Source: Zonotrichia leucophrys gambelii (lineage: Eukaryota > Chordata > Aves > Passeriformes > Passerellidae). Taken from it: 64,000 nucleotides of DNA. Positions 51,252 through 63,700 of the stretch are shown one piece after another. The stretch spans positions 15,378,599-15,442,598 of the forward strand of contig NC_088177.1 in NCBI RefSeq assembly GCF_028769735.1, given 5' to 3'. Each line of letters begins with the position of its first letter. Position 1 is the stretch's first letter. The notes below the pieces were generated by a model, which saw nothing but the letters and a program-made list of their open reading frames with translations, was not told where the DNA came from and made no database searches. The position numbers and the translations under genes were made by a program.

Positions 51252-51937
51252 CTAGAAATTTAAAAAAAAAAAAAAGTGAAAAAAAACTACATTAAAAAAA
51301 CTTAGCCAGAATCAAGACCATTGTTTCCAAAGGAATTCACAGGTAAAAACAGATATGAAATTCTTTAGACCTACAGGGTTTGAGACTTCCACTGCACAGT
51401 CCTCTGCATGCTACAACAACACAGTATCAATTCCAAGGAGAGCAACTGCATCCCTGTTTTTGTGTATCCTGTCCCAATGTCACAGTATAACCCTACTGGC
51501 ATGTGTTCCCAATTAATATATCTCAGCAATATTATGGGAATGCACAGGCTTTATAAAACTAAAGGAAAAATTCCCATCCGCCTTACAATGAATTGTCTTT
51601 GGTGAATGGAAGAGAATCTGTCTCAGCTGCCACTGTATTTTTATTTAAATTGATTCATAGATTCAAAGGTAAGTTTAGCTCCAGTTCAATGAAAATAATT
51701 TGTTTCAGAATGAACTCTTCTTGCACATCACCAATGCCTGTTCAGTTTAAACTCAGGAGGAAGCTAAATAGAACTTGACTCTGACCTAACTCTATTTACT
51801 TGATTGAAGCAATCCTGCAGTCATTTCAGTGCAGTTACCTGGCCACAAAACCAGAACAAGGTCAGAATCTGGCTCTGTACTGTCACTTCTTGTGTTATGA
51901 TGATTACTATTATTTTATTTTATAAATGTAGATTTAC
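51252..51937 (-). other. NEMP2: NEMP2 intron 5
   Basis: A 686-nt intron (GTAAAT to TTTCTAG); nothing beyond an A13 run (plus-strand view, about 51,262-51,274) is seen. Confidence 0.75.
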
Positions 51938-52031
51938 CCTTGGAATAAACCTTTTAAGTGTCAACAGGACAAAGACTAGCAGAGCAAGAACACCCAGTAT
52001 TACTCCAGAAAGGTAAAAGAACTTGGCACTC
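51938..52031 (-). CDS. NEMP2: NEMP2 coding exon 5 (residues 183-214)
   Basis: Ninety-four nt between TCTTTACAG and GTAAAT. It encodes SAKFFYLSGVILGVLALLVF and VLLTLKRFIPR, the second membrane helix closed by the conserved KRFIP word shared with NEMP1. Its first base completes Arg183 and it ends at phase 0. Confidence 0.95.
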
Positions 52032-52984
52032 CTGTAAAGAGAACAACAGAGAATATGGTGAGAAGTATCATTTGTAATTGGTTAAGATGCCAACATTTGT
52101 ACAAACAGCAGTGATGTTCAGTAAGAACTTAAATCAGCTGTAAGTTAGAGTTGTAGTTATACAGTAAGCAGGCCCAGTTCAGCTATTAAATCTGTGTAAG
52201 GAAAAATTCCCAACAGATACTTAAGGTCACTGGAGTTGTTACAGGTTAAGAGACTGTGCTGGGGTTTTTTAAAGCTCACACTACTTCTGATTACATTGAC
52301 CTTTTATTCTCTAGTACACAGAAGAAAATGAAATAACCAATATGGTTCTGCACTGCAAGAGAAGTTTTAATTTAAAATGCAGAAAACCCCCCACAAACCC
52401 ACAAGTTTTTTCTCCTAAGCATATGCATTTATAAATTCCATCTTCTTAATTCAGAGTTAATGCTATAAAACCTATTCCTGCTCTGCTTGTTTCAGAGGTG
52501 CCTCCTGACAATTATTTTGTGACTCACTTTGCTTTGAAGTTGTGGGCACATATTTTGCTGTAACAACTGAGTATCCTCCCTTACATGCTATAAAAAATGT
52601 GCATCAGAAGAAAGGCTGGCACAAAGGTGGAGGCAAAAGCATCATTAATAATCAGCATTGTTTAGCATTCAGCTATCCTCAGTGGTCTACAAAAGGGAAA
52701 AAGGACTTTTCTGATCCACACACTTGCCCACTGAGGATTGATTGTCTTGGTGTCCCCCAGTGCAGGGAGCTTGGATACAAAAACCCTAACACAGCTGATT
52801 GATAAACAGCGTTAGGCACTCCAAGATATGTCACAATCTGTCCAAACACAAATGGTAAGAGGAAGTTTTCAATATATATTCAGTTCCTTATTTCACTTTC
52901 CCAAAGAACTGCCTCTTTAGCTTAGAAAACAGACCAAAGATGCACAAGCTTTGGGAAAGAAGGTCAAAAGCAGCCAGTACTCAC
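52032..52984 (-). other. NEMP2: NEMP2 intron 4
   Basis: A 953-nt intron (GTGAGT to TTACAG) with no recognised feature. Confidence 0.75.
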
Positions 52985-53057
52985 CTGCTCAGGCTGTTTG
53001 CAAAATGGAACAGAAAAATTCCAGCTACAAACAAAAACAAGAGCTTTCCATCTAGCA
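52985..53057 (-). CDS. NEMP2: NEMP2 coding exon 4 (residues 159-183)
   Basis: A 73-nt exon between a C/T-rich acceptor (CCCCCCTTTTTAG) and the consensus donor CAG|GTGAGT. It encodes LDGKLLFLFVAGIFLFHFAN followed by SLS: the first membrane helix after the lumenal domain, aligning with the NEMP1 segment that ends FFARTLS. Too short to stand out as an open frame, it was found by joining phases. Confidence 0.93.
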
Positions 53058-53230
53058 CTAAAAAGGGGGGAAAGAAATAGAAATTGACTTTAGAGTAATT
53101 CAGTCTGAAATGCTGATTATATAAAATATCAATAGAAAAGTCCCAAGCTTCTTACAGAAGAGATGGTACATTCAGTAGCACTGGCAATACCAAGCCATCT
53201 GAAACCTGAACTCAAAGATTTGGTACTTAC
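53058..53230 (-). other. NEMP2: NEMP2 intron 3
   Basis: A short 173-nt intron, GTAAGT to TTTTTAG. A plus-strand open frame crossing it (53,163-53,393) is a shadow of exon 3. Confidence 0.85.
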
Positions 53231-53459
53231 TTTCTCTTTTCACCCTCACAACGTATGGTTCAATTTTGAAGGGCTGGATTTTGAAACAAATGTCCTCTCC
53301 ATATTGTTTTATGCTCAGAAAAGTTTCTGTACTTGTCTCTGGCTTCCAGAGGATTTGAACAGCACATGCAACAAACTCAAAAACAGTTTCTGAATTCCGG
53401 CAGTTGTTTTTTTCTGAAATAGGCTCAAACCGGAACCTTTCTCTGCTGTTAACTTTTAT
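53231..53459 (-). CDS. NEMP2: NEMP2 coding exon 3, lumenal domain (residues 83-159)
   Basis: Two hundred and twenty-nine nt between TTTCTAG and GTAAGT. It encodes most of the lumenal domain: IKVNSRERFRFEPISEKNNC, then NSETVFEFVACAVQILWKPE, a QYGEDICFKI word and a basic end. Three cysteines (in KNNC, ACA and DICF) could form disulfides. The NSETVF and LWKPE words match NEMP2 as recalled. Phase 0 in, phase 1 out. Confidence 0.94.
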
Positions 53460-54975
53460 CTAGAAACAAAGAACAGAAAACACAGAGAAGTAGCTCAGAG
53501 TCACTGTGGGGTTTGGTGAATTATACTGCATATCAGCCATGCATGTGGTAATGAAAATCAGTATTAATTGTTTAGTATTGGTTATTTATATTAAGCAAAG
53601 ATTAATTGTTTACAATTAATACCTTACAAGGTAATTCAGAGAACTCACTGGCAGCAAAGTTCAGTGGAGGGGCCTCAGTCCATCCAAAAGCACAGTGGGT
53701 TTGGTTTTACTGTGACACTTGCCCACACACAGATTTCTAACAAAGCTAGTAACATCTGACTGACCACAGTTTGTTTTGTGAATGTTCATACCCTTCCTCC
53801 TTCCCCTCCTGAACTGTAACAAATTTGATTTGCTCTTCTTTATAATGCAATCTTCATGTTGCATTATAAAGAATCATTGAGATCACGGTTGTCTCTTATG
53901 TTGGGGACATAAGAGGGATGAGGAAAATGAAAGATAGCATAACCAGAAATTCAAATAGAAGCACATTCCTGTTGGGTATTTTGGGGTTTTTTTGCTGGTT
54001 CCCAGTGCCCTCCCCCACCAAACTGATCAAAGATCTTGTCCATCTTCTAAGCTGAGGTGATTTTCCTGAGGATTCTGATACATTCATCAGGGCCTGCTAG
54101 ACAACAAAGATCTATGTGCAAAAAAGTGATGCAATGGATAATAAACCAGGTTTGCACTGGGAAAGGAGACAATGTGTCAGCAAGCAGTTTGTTGTGGAAA
54201 AAAATCTGAACTTCCTGCTTTTAAACATTGACTCCAGGAAAGTTTGTGGGACTGATGGAGGGTTCTACTACCTGGAGTCTGCTACCATTCAAAAAACACC
54301 TGCAACATAATCCTGAGGAAAACAGTCCTGGGAACAAAGAGATGTTCCACTTTCGGATACCTGAGAGAACAGTCCTCCAACAGAGACAAAATGAAACTAT
54401 TTCCTTCCTTTGTCTGGAGACATACTTCTCAGGAAAGAAAAGGAACTATGGAGATGGTTAGCTCGCTCCTTTAGCTGTTGAAGGAATTTTTATTTGCTTC
54501 AATCAAATCTCTAAATGTGTGTCTTGCAAGATGACCCTCTGCTAACTCAGGAGAACAACACACTGCTGCTGCTGTTTGCTCATTAGTGACAATCTAACGA
54601 GCCTTTGGTTCCTACACTTTGGTGTGCTCTGGTGAGAGCCACAGAACTGCATGTGGTCCTCAGATTTAGAAGTTCCATAAATGCAGTTGGTGATAGGCAA
54701 AAGCATTTGTTGCAGAGGTTAACAGTGATCCATCAACAGAAAAGGGGTGCAAGAAAATAATACACAATCCTGAATTAATGTTTTTGTGGCACCATCACAC
54801 TCTAAGCCAGAGACGAAAACTCACTGCATCCCAACTGGAGACTCATTTTGCATAATGCTGCATTATTTTCATGGTCCCAGCTATTTAATTCCATAGAACT
54901 GCTGCCCTGATCCTGCTAACTGGCTGGGAAAAGCTCACATGAAATGTACTGACTGACTCCAGAACAGCCTCTCAC
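53460..54975 (-). other. NEMP2: NEMP2 intron 2
   Basis: About 1.5 kb (GTGAGA to TTTCTAG). It contains a perfect 15-bp hairpin at 53,836-53,873. No other feature is seen. Confidence 0.75.
53836..53873. repeat. Perfect 15-bp inverted repeat (hairpin)
   Basis: TTCTTTATAATGCAA at 53,836-53,850 and its exact reverse complement TTGCATTATAAAGAA at 53,859-53,873 flank an 8-nt loop. Located in NEMP2 intron 2. It may be the remnant of a small foldback element or a cruciform-forming site. Confidence 0.85.
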
Positions 54976-55091
54976 CTGGATGGTTGACCACAGGTACTGT
55001 AAGTGCATGGTTCTGTTCTGCACGTAGCAGTAACAGTTTTCATCCTGCTTCTGGATAACATCCATTTCCTGCAATAAGCTGCAGTTTTTAC
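54976..55091 (-). CDS. NEMP2: NEMP2 coding exon 2 (residues 44-82)
   Basis: One hundred and sixteen nt between CTTCCCCCAG and CAG|GTGAGA. It encodes the first lumenal part: KNCSLLQEMDVIQKQDENCY and CYVQNRTMHLQYLWSTIQ, with three cysteines and potential N-glycosylation sequons NCS (residues 46-48) and NRT. Phase 1 in (completing Gly44), phase 0 out. Confidence 0.93.
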
Positions 55092-57433
55092 CTGGGGGAA
55101 GCAAAAAAGTTAATTTTAGGCATGTGTCAAATACAAATATCTAATTATAGTCCATTTCATTGTTGTAAATCCTGACAGAAACATGTTCAATATGATTTAG
55201 ATGGAAATTCAAATTGGACTTTTGATCAAGCCATTTAGGCTCCAAAGTAAACTGCAACACCTTTGGAAAATAAACCCAAAAAAACCCACCAAACAACAAA
55301 ACAAAAGAGGGTGGTATTTTTAAAAAATGTACTCCAGAAAAGCTTGGCTTCAGTGTCAGTGTTTTGATGGCACTGGAACAGGGCCTCTGGGCCAAATTCA
55401 CTGCTGCCATGAGTGGGTGTAACTCCACCAGAGTTCCCTGTACCAGTGGTGAATGCAACTGTGGGAGTCTGAGCAGGTAAACAGACTTACATATTAACAC
55501 AGTCATTTAGCACATGACACAGCTGCTGATCACAAAAGTCATATTCCTCTCCCTCAGAAATGTTTGTGATGTTAAATCACACACCTCTTCTTTCTAGAAC
55601 ATTTTTTCTCCTGTCCCAGTCCAGCCGTGGTATGTAATAAGGGAACTGCACTGACAGCTCACCATAAATCGTTGAATTAGAGATGTGAATTGTTCTAAAC
55701 CTCCTGAAACCTTAGTGAGCCCCTATGATCTTAGAATTAAGATTGCACTTTTGAGCAGAAATGGACCTAAAAGATTAATGGAGCAAAGTTTTAGATACAT
55801 TCTGATCTATATACATGAGTAAAATACACCCTACAGTGCATTACCACAGTGTTTCAAGAACATAATTAAAGAGAAGCATAGAGGAAATAATTACACATCC
55901 TAACAGAGGGACTCACCTAGCTTACTGAATAGAAAATGTAGGTCTTAGCCAAGCTCAGTAATAACTGCTAAAGTGCTGTCATGCACTCAGAGCAGCAAAA
56001 TGGGTATGTGCAATCTCAACCCAGACAAGGAGATGCTGTTTGCAGGTAAAAACCTGCTGTGTCTCTATAAGAAAGATGAAATTAAGCTAAATTATATTTT
56101 AACAAATTTAGTTAAGCCAGTGAAAAATACTGTGTGGATGTTCTTACTCAGGTTTATTATAGTTCTTACTTAGGTTTATTATAGCATTACAGAATTATTG
56201 TCCACACATGATCCTACTAAACTGGTTTAACCTTAAAATTTGGGCATTTTTTCTTGTGGAAAAATTACCCATCGGATTAATTTTCATTAGTGGCAAATCC
56301 AGTGGGAGGGAGCACAACCACTCAGACAAGCACTGGATGTACCTTTAGACAGACACTTTCACAAAAGCCACGGCACGATGCTGCAGAAGGATTATTTGTC
56401 ACTGACGCAGCAGGGAGGTGAGGCTGGGCACTACCCAGGCCTAAAACCAGGATAATCCAGCAACAGGAAATGGCAGGGCCAAAACACAGCCCAGTGTCCA
56501 CACCTTCCCTGAAGGGCATCTTAGGATTGATTTCCTGCCACCACGGATAAAGTATCCATCCGTGTCAACGGCCATGTCATCCCTGTGCAAGGCTGGCAGG
56601 TATTTTCTTACCACCCATAGTTTTAAGGCATTTTTCTTGAGAAAAAACAGCTGCTTGAGATGTTCCATCAGCTCCACAGAGTGAAACAATGGTGTTCCAA
56701 AAAGAGAGATGCTTCTGAACAGGTATCTCTGAGGTGGTGCTGGGTTTAGCTATTGGGAGGACACACATGTAAAGTAACTCTCAAATTCTGAGACTGCAAG
56801 CAAAGAAATTCGAAATTATGAGCCATCAGCATCTGCTGCAGAATCCGGAAGATGCCCAAGACTCAAGAACAGCAATGCAAGGAAGAAGCCGGTTCTCGAG
56901 TTCCTTATTGCTACTACAACTGAGCACAGCCTGTAGGGGTTTGCTTGCCCTCAAACATGTTAATAAAAGACCTGTTCTCCACCCTATTCCCTGGCCCGAG
57001 CTCCTGAGGAAGCCAGAGGGAGTGCACACCCAAAGGCACCTCCCGGCCCCGCCGCTGGAGCGGGCGGGACGCGCCCGCCCTCAGTGCGCCGCGGTTCCTT
57101 TGTCCGTGTGCGGGCTCCGTGTCCGGGCCGCTTCCCATTCCCTGTCCCCGGCCACGGCGCGGGGCCGTCCTGCGGGACCCGAACTGCGAGCGAGAGCCGG
57201 GGCACACGGCAGAGCACCTCAGGCCGCGGCTGCCCCGGCTCCACTGCAGCTGCCGGCGGGGCGAGCGGCCCCGGCCCGTCAGCCGGGCAGCGCCATGTTG
57301 GGCGGCAGCGGGGGCCGCGGGGCCCAGGGACAGCGGGAGCGGAGCGAGTCCCCGCTCCCGAAGGGATGGGCTGAGCAACCCCCGGCCTGTGAGCACCCGC
57401 CCTGCCCCGGGCCCGGGAGGGGACGGGCAGTAC
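55092..57433 (-). other. NEMP2: NEMP2 intron 1
   Basis: About 2.3 kb from GTACTG to CCCCCAG. The part near exon 1 is CpG-rich, the rest AT-rich. No further exon is supported. Confidence 0.7.
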
Positions 57434-57700
57434 CTGCTGGCGGCGCCTCCCCGCTGCCCGCGGCCGCCCCGGGCAGCGCCAGCCGGACGAGCAGCAGCAG
57501 CAGCCCCGGCCCCGGGCGGGCCCGCGGGCGCTGCCGGCGGCGGGGCGGCCACGCCGGACCCATGCGGCCGCCGCCGGCTCCGGGCTCGGCCCTCGCGGCC
57601 CGCGCAGGGCGGGGCAGGGGCGGTGCGGCCCCGCTGCCCGCTCCCCCCGCGGGGCCGCCGGGGGCCCGGGGCTCCACCCGCGGCACCCAGCGCTTGTGGG
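57020..57700 (-). promoter_or_regulatory. NEMP2: CpG island, likely NEMP2 promoter
   Basis: A sharply bounded, CpG-dense block surrounds NEMP2 exon 1, with many GC boxes and no clear TATA. Open frames of 200-300 codons on both strands here reflect composition, not genes. No divergent gene begins on the other side within the window, so the island appears to serve NEMP2 only, although a divergent non-coding transcript is possible. Confidence 0.8.
57434..57563 (-). CDS. NEMP2: NEMP2 coding exon 1, signal peptide (residues 1-44)
   Basis: The chosen ATG is at 57,563-57,561. It gives a basic N-terminus (MGPAWPPRRRQRPRARPGPG), a hydrophobic core LLLLLVRLALPG and a small-residue cleavage region (AAAGSGEA), i.e. 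a signal peptide. The donor is CAG|GTACTG, phase 1. The frame is open further upstream, to an ATG at 57,977, because of GC content; the inner ATG is preferred because it puts the signal peptide at the N-terminus and gives a normal length. Confidence 0.83.
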
Positions 57701-57975
57701 GGGCTGAGGGACCCGTCTGAAGGGGGACAGTCCGCCATCCCCTCCTATTCTGCCCTCCGTGGCGTTGAGGGGAGGAGGAAAACCATCGAAGGTACCGCTC
57801 AGCCCAAGCGTGTCCCTGCATTGTGACCCCCTCAGAGAGTGTTGGCTGCCCAGTAAAGGTGTAAAGCAGCTCCAAACCAAACGTGGACAGCTTGTGACAC
57901 TTGCAGACCTCAACCCAGGCAGTCACCCAGCTGAACGAGGACGGTGGATGTCCTCCTTTACACACCAGGGAGGAC

Positions 57976-58022
57976 ACCTGGTGACCTTTCCTGTTCCCAG
58001 CCCCAGGGAAAGGTCACCAGGT
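57976..58022. repeat. Near-perfect 18-bp inverted repeat
   Basis: ACCTGGTGACCTTTCCTG at 57,976-57,993 pairs with CAGGGAAAGGTCACCAGGT (58,004-58,022), with one bulged base and a loop of about 10 nt. The right arm is followed by a second CACCAGG, giving a short direct repeat. It lies just upstream of the NEMP2 CpG island. Confidence 0.75.
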
Positions 58023-60675
58023 CACCAGGGTGCCCTTTCGGCAAGCAGCGGTGCCTGAGCCAGACACTGAACCACACATTAACCAGCCCCTCTGTCCACC
58101 CGGAGGACCTGCCCGAATGAAGTGTTGTTGGCTGTTGCGATGGAGGTGAACCTGCACAGCTATTCTGTATTTCCTGGCCAGCCACAAGGGAGAGCCAGGA
58201 GCAGGACACCGTTCCCCTGTCAACCCTGTGGAGACGTGAGCAAGGTCCAACTCAACTCAGTCCCCGCTTGCTCACTGCAGTCATTTTAGATTGCTAGTGA
58301 GTCACAGTCACCAGTCAGGGGTGGAAAGGGCTGGAGCTTTTTTCCCTATTCTATGAAAATCAATAAATACAGTTTTGCCAAGGCATTCTGGCATCACTGT
58401 TGTCTATTTTTATACTGAGCCCTACATTTGGCTTTTCCAACCTACTTGCTTTGCTCCAATGCATTCCCTTCCTTGTTCTTAGAACAATGCCCCTTCTCTG
58501 CGTGAGGGTTGCTTTTAGTTTTAATTTTTTATTGTTTAGGGCAGTATCCAACTTCTGGGGGTGCCAGGATGGGCTTTTTTAACACCTGAAGGGTGCTGCC
58601 CACTGCCTCGCACCTTGTCTGGGCGCTTACATCTGCAGGGAGTGGGTGGTGCAGGGCTGTGGCTCTCCTCGCCTCACCTCCTACGCCCGCTCGGTGCTGG
58701 CTGGGCTCACATCTAACTGTGGATTTTTCCTTGCAAACTCTGAGGAAGTGAAGGATAAGGGCAAAAATAGTTAGGATTTGATAGCGTGTGCAACATCTGA
58801 CAAACTTGAGTCCCCAGAGGAAGCAGTCATTGATTTATATCTTTGTCTTTATGTAACTTGGGTGTTGTCTCTATGTAACTTTCCAGGCACTTCCTCTAGC
58901 AAATCTAATAAAGAAAGAAATACTGGGGTTTGTTCCTTGGGTCCTGATAAACCCTTAGGAATGTGTTACCTCTCAGCTGTGTGTCTACACAACAAGGGAC
59001 CATCACGGCCAAGTTATTAGAGGAATCCCTCTCACATTTTCAACTTGGAATATTTTTTCAGCTATGTTAACCTTCTTGACAGTATTTTTTCTGGGAAGGG
59101 AGACACTCTGCATTCAGTTCTCGCTTGTATTTTCATTTTTAGAGCTCTTAGCACTTCACCGCTAATTAACTTTCAATAACTGTCGTAGGGTTACAGTTAG
59201 TCAGCATGAATCAGACAGAAAATGTAGCTTTAGGGGACCACACTCTGTCAAAAACTATTAGAAACCTTTGCTTGATTTCCGAGGAGAATATACTCGCTCA
59301 AGCAGGATATAGCAGCTATTAGGCAGCGTTCTCCTGCAGTAAGAAATCCTCAATAAAAGAGACTCGGTGGTTTTGGTAACAGCCCTCTTTTCAGGGTGGC
59401 TCTGAGTAATTATGCAGCATTTTCCTTTCTTCCCATTTGTTTGTCTGGTTTCCTAAATGGTGGTGGTGCTCAGGCCAAAGCTGGGTTTCTGAACTTAAAG
59501 GTGGTATTTTTATCTGTTGGCTCACAAATATAATTCAAAATACGGGGAGAAGAGGGAGGTCACTTATAGGGGCAGGCCAGCTCTGCCCTTCCCAGGCGTT
59601 TTCAGCTGTGGAAAATTGAGTGAGAACTGCTTTTGGCTGGGAGCACTCATGGGAAGACTTAGCTGTGGCAGGCAGCAGTGCTGTTGGTCCCAGCCATGGG
59701 GCACATTCCTGGGATGCAGCATGCAGAGCTCTCAGGCTCCATGCATGACAAATTGACACTTTATTAATGGGGAATGAGGAAGGGGAGCAGTGCAGAGCCA
59801 CATCCACAGCATGTGTTTTCCTCCCAGGCTTTTGGAGCCCTGCCACCCCATACACTCTGACCCCTAAAACACTCAACATCATCCACAGTGCCCTCATCTA
59901 GGTGTGTAAAAGCTGGCTGCAGTATTAGATGGGATACCAGATCCTCTCGATGCTGTTAATCCATGTTGTTCCACAGAGGCCCCAGGTGCTCCCTGCTGGT
60001 GATTTATTGGCCTGTGCAGCAGGAATAGGCCCCAGCTGTGTAAGGTGGGGAGGGAGCTCCTCTGTGCTCCCAAAGCCCTGCCTGCCTTGTGTCTCGTGCT
60101 GTTGGAGGCAGCCCCAGTTCCCTGCAGCACCTGCAAGGCCAGGCTGAGGAGCAGGCACTCGAGTCCCATTCCCACCCCACGAGGTAATGCTCATTGCCCA
60201 CTTGCAGCCTGCTCTCTACTTTCTAGCTAGAGCTTATAGAGGCTTTCAATTTCCAGGTGTGCTGTTAAAAATCTCAACACATTGCTCTGGATGACTAAGG
60301 ATGCTTCCTATGGTTTATTTAATTTTTCTTTTTTTCCCCTTTGCCCTCCCTTCCCCCTCCTTACGTCAGCAGTGGGTATAATTTGTTTGCAGGGTTCCAG
60401 GGTGTTTCATCTTTCTTTGGCTAGCCCCAAGTGCAGGGGGTTTGTTGAAGCAACAGCACTCTTGATTTCTTAGAGCTGGTATGTGGGTGTTGGATTGTGT
60501 CATTCGTAGGAGGTGAACGTCAAAGGAAGCGGATCAACTGCTGGAGGTTTGTGAGCCAGGTACTTAATATTTGGTTTCCTGGAAAAGCAAGGAAAAATAG
60601 TAAAACAGGCAGCCTTTGAGTCTTTAGTTTTCCCATGTAATCAGATTAACACAATACCTGTGCGTGCTCGAGAAA

Positions 60676-60711
60676 AGTTTGGGTTGGTTTTGGTTTGGTT
60701 GGGTTGGTTTT
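60676..60711 (+). repeat. GGTTT-rich low-complexity patch
   Basis: A run built from GGGTT, GGTTTT and GGTTT words (for example TTTGGGTTGGTTTTGGTTTG). It is irregular and not a true telomeric (TTAGGG) array. Confidence 0.7.
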
Positions 60712-63700
60712 CTCCCCTTGGTTTATTTAGGATGGAGGATGACTGTATTTTCCTTTAAATAGTTTCACTTGTTTTGGTGGATTCTGTTGAATGTTTATTC
60801 CAGTAATACAAATAATTTGTGTTCTGTTAGGGCCCTCACAAATAATGCAATTCATTATCAGGTACATTATGTTGTCTTTTTATTTGATGTAAAATGGGGC
60901 CTTTGAGTTAAATTTAGATAGAAGAGCTATTTGAGACTATTTTGTTCATCTCCAACTGTTTTTTTCAGAAGTGCATTAGTCTGAAGTATTTCATGGGCAA
61001 AATACTGAGTTATTTTGGGGACAGACAAATTGTCTACAAAAGAAAAGTATAGCTGCTTATTTTTACAGTAGTTTTAGGGTAATTGCTGTTTTATTTGACA
61101 AGTGTAGATACCAAGGTAGATAGAAAATTCCAGCAGAGTGCTTTCTCCTAAACTGCTCTAGGGAGCAGGTATCTCTTCCAGTCCTTGTTCAGGCTAAGCT
61201 TAAAAATTAAATAGGACAGAGGTGCCCTTAAAAAAATTATTTATCCATCTTAGGGATTAGGCAAAAGGACTGTAGCCGCTTTCTTGGCATTTTCCCTTAT
61301 GCTCATTTTCCCATGGCTGTCAAAGGGATCTGTAGGTCAGGGGAAGGAAGGCTGATGGTGAAGCGTTCATAGAAGGACTTTTCTGTAATCACTGGAAAAA
61401 CAGTCCTTCCCTCTGACTTCAGCAAAGCATTGTGGTGTGAATTTATGGATCTCATTGATATTTCTCCTGATTTACACAACAGTAAGCAGTATGTAAGCAT
61501 AACAGTAAGTTAAGTAGCAGTGGGCCTTAAATATTTATCTGGTTTATTTTTGGAATGGCAGTTGCAGCTATTTATAGAGCAAGGAAGCAGTGATACAAAT
61601 CTGACTGGATTCCTTCTTTGCTTTGAATCTGTGAGAGAGAAGCAGTTTGGGCTTTTTGACCACAAGCTCTTATATATTATGTTAAATTTGCACTGATTAA
61701 TAGGTTATAAGCTTCTTTTTTCAAGAGGTTCTGAACCCCTGCTTACAAGTATGAGGGATTTTGTTACCTCTGTAAAGGAGCCTTGATGCAGCCTAAGAGC
61801 AGCTGTGAGAGTGCCCTGTGCTGCTGTGCAGCACTGATACCTTACATGGATTTATCCATGGGGAATGGTCCCAAGAGAAAACACATTTGTGGTGCTTACC
61901 CAGAAAACCCAGAATGGAACATGTTCTCCTGTGGGAGGCTGTGCTGGGTGTGGGATGGGTGGATGGGGGTGCTGCTGTGAGGGAGCCTGTGTCTGTGCCA
62001 GTGTGCTGGGGAGGGACATTCCCTCTGGTGGATGGAGATGCCAGAAGTGAGCGTGCCAGTAGTGTGTGCTGACTCAGAAATCAGCACTTCTGGCTCTTAG
62101 GCCACTGGTTGATGCATGGCTTAGCTTAGTTGTTACCTAAATCTGTTATTTCCTTTTGATTCCAAATGGTTTGGAATCCACTGATGTTGACATGCTGACT
62201 GAATCTCAGACTCCTGGGCTTCACTGCAGCTGGACAGCCCTCACCCCATACAGACAGGCAGGTCAGCACCTGGCAGGACCAGTTTTATTGCTGCATCCCT
62301 CCTGTGGAGAAAGAGGGCTTGCCCACTGTCATGGACTTCAAAACATCCCTCTGTGTTTCATTTAAAAACTCACCTTGAGAGCCTGGGAAGGAAAGAGGAC
62401 TCACAGAAGTAGTCAACCCCCTGTGTTTGCTATGAGAAACCACAGAAGGTGGTATGGTTCTGTAAGGAGGCCATGGGAGCAATATTTATTTATGGATAAG
62501 TGCATGTCTGTCTGTCTTGTGCCTTCAGATTTATCTTTATACTGACTGTTGTTTCCACATTTACACAGTAGCCTTTAGTGATTGTCCTGGGATTTGACCA
62601 ATCACTTTTGGAAGAATGAATTGCTAGTACTGTTAAACAAACGTGAAAAGAATTATTCTCTTTCCAGCGTTTCTTGAAATTAAATTTTAGCCCTGGTGTG
62701 CTCAACTACCTTCAGGATTAATCTCTGTATTGTCAAAGGAGCCTGTCAAGCCCTTTTAGATCAAAGGAGGCTGTTTTCTATTAAGAAGGTTGTGATGATG
62801 TTTTCCAGCTCTTGGGTACAACACAAAGGCAGCCTGTGGCTCCCCACTGCTGTTTGACCCGTTAAGTTTTTGAGTGTCTTGCTGCTTTCTATTTTCTTTG
62901 TGTGAGCTCTGCCAGGTCCAGCTCAGGCAGGTGGCCACTGGCACAGCCATAACCAGGCACCTCTAACCCACCTGAAATACCTCCTTGCTCTCTCAGAGCC
63001 TGTCTGCTCAGGGTTGTTGATGGTTTCTTTTCACAGCTCGCTGTTCCTTACAGCCTGCACCCGTGTGGAATCCACCGGTGTGCAATTCCTGTGGCTGGCA
63101 GGGCACGCTGCCTTGGCATGCTTCCCTCCCTTCCCAGGATGCCTGGCCTTCTGAAATTCCTACTTTTCCTGCTTTCAGATACAGTCCTCTGTCATTACAC
63201 ATTTTCTGTGCACTTCTGAACAGGATGCTTAATGACTTTTTTTTCCCCTCACCAGCTCAGAATTTTTTGACTGCTGCATTTGTTCTATTTGAATACAAAC
63301 ATGGGAGAGACCAAGAAATGAGTGCTATGGAATGATTAGGTAGAGATATGCCAGTGGCTTTGCCTGATTAATGGATTTACATTGTACATTACTCATAGGC
63401 AGCTTTCCAATGTCTTTCTCTAAAACAAGGTAATTTGCTTAAAGGGCTATCTTTTTGTAAAATGCTGATAAGCGAGCCATAATTGTTGCATGTATGGACA
63501 TCTAGGCAGGGAGAGCCAGCATAGGATGTACAGTCATTTTGCCCCTGCTAGTCACAGCCATTTCTGCAGGTACTTGAGGAATGCAGGATGTGCCCCAAAT
63601 AGATTTTAACAATTATTCCCTGATGGAGTCATTTCAGCCTCTCCTGACATCCGTACTAGCTCCTGCTGGCAACAACAGGATCTTTGTGATGGTGACTGCA

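Larger units (their letters stand above)
45631..57563 (-). other. NEMP2: NEMP2 gene (coding span)
   Basis: The gene encodes nuclear envelope integral membrane protein 2 (TMEM194B), paralog of NEMP1, an inner-nuclear-membrane protein family. Nine coding exons joined by GT-AG introns sum to 1,386 nt (461 codons plus stop) without an internal stop. The order is: signal peptide, lumenal Cys-containing domain, about five membrane helices (residues 163-310), then a nucleoplasmic tail containing [10 protein letters not shown] and EEQLFE motifs shared with NEMP1. Recalled human NEMP2 is somewhat shorter (about 417 residues). Position next to MFSD6 in tail-to-tail orientation matches human 2q32. Confidence 0.93.

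Noticed and set aside
56818..57977. Several 230-309 codon frames on both strands
   Set aside because: Same CpG-island effect; only the 130-nt NEMP2 exon 1 with its signal peptide is supported.
60676..60711. Telomere-like GGTT repeats
   Set aside because: The pattern is irregular and lacks TTAGGG units, so an interstitial telomere is not supported.
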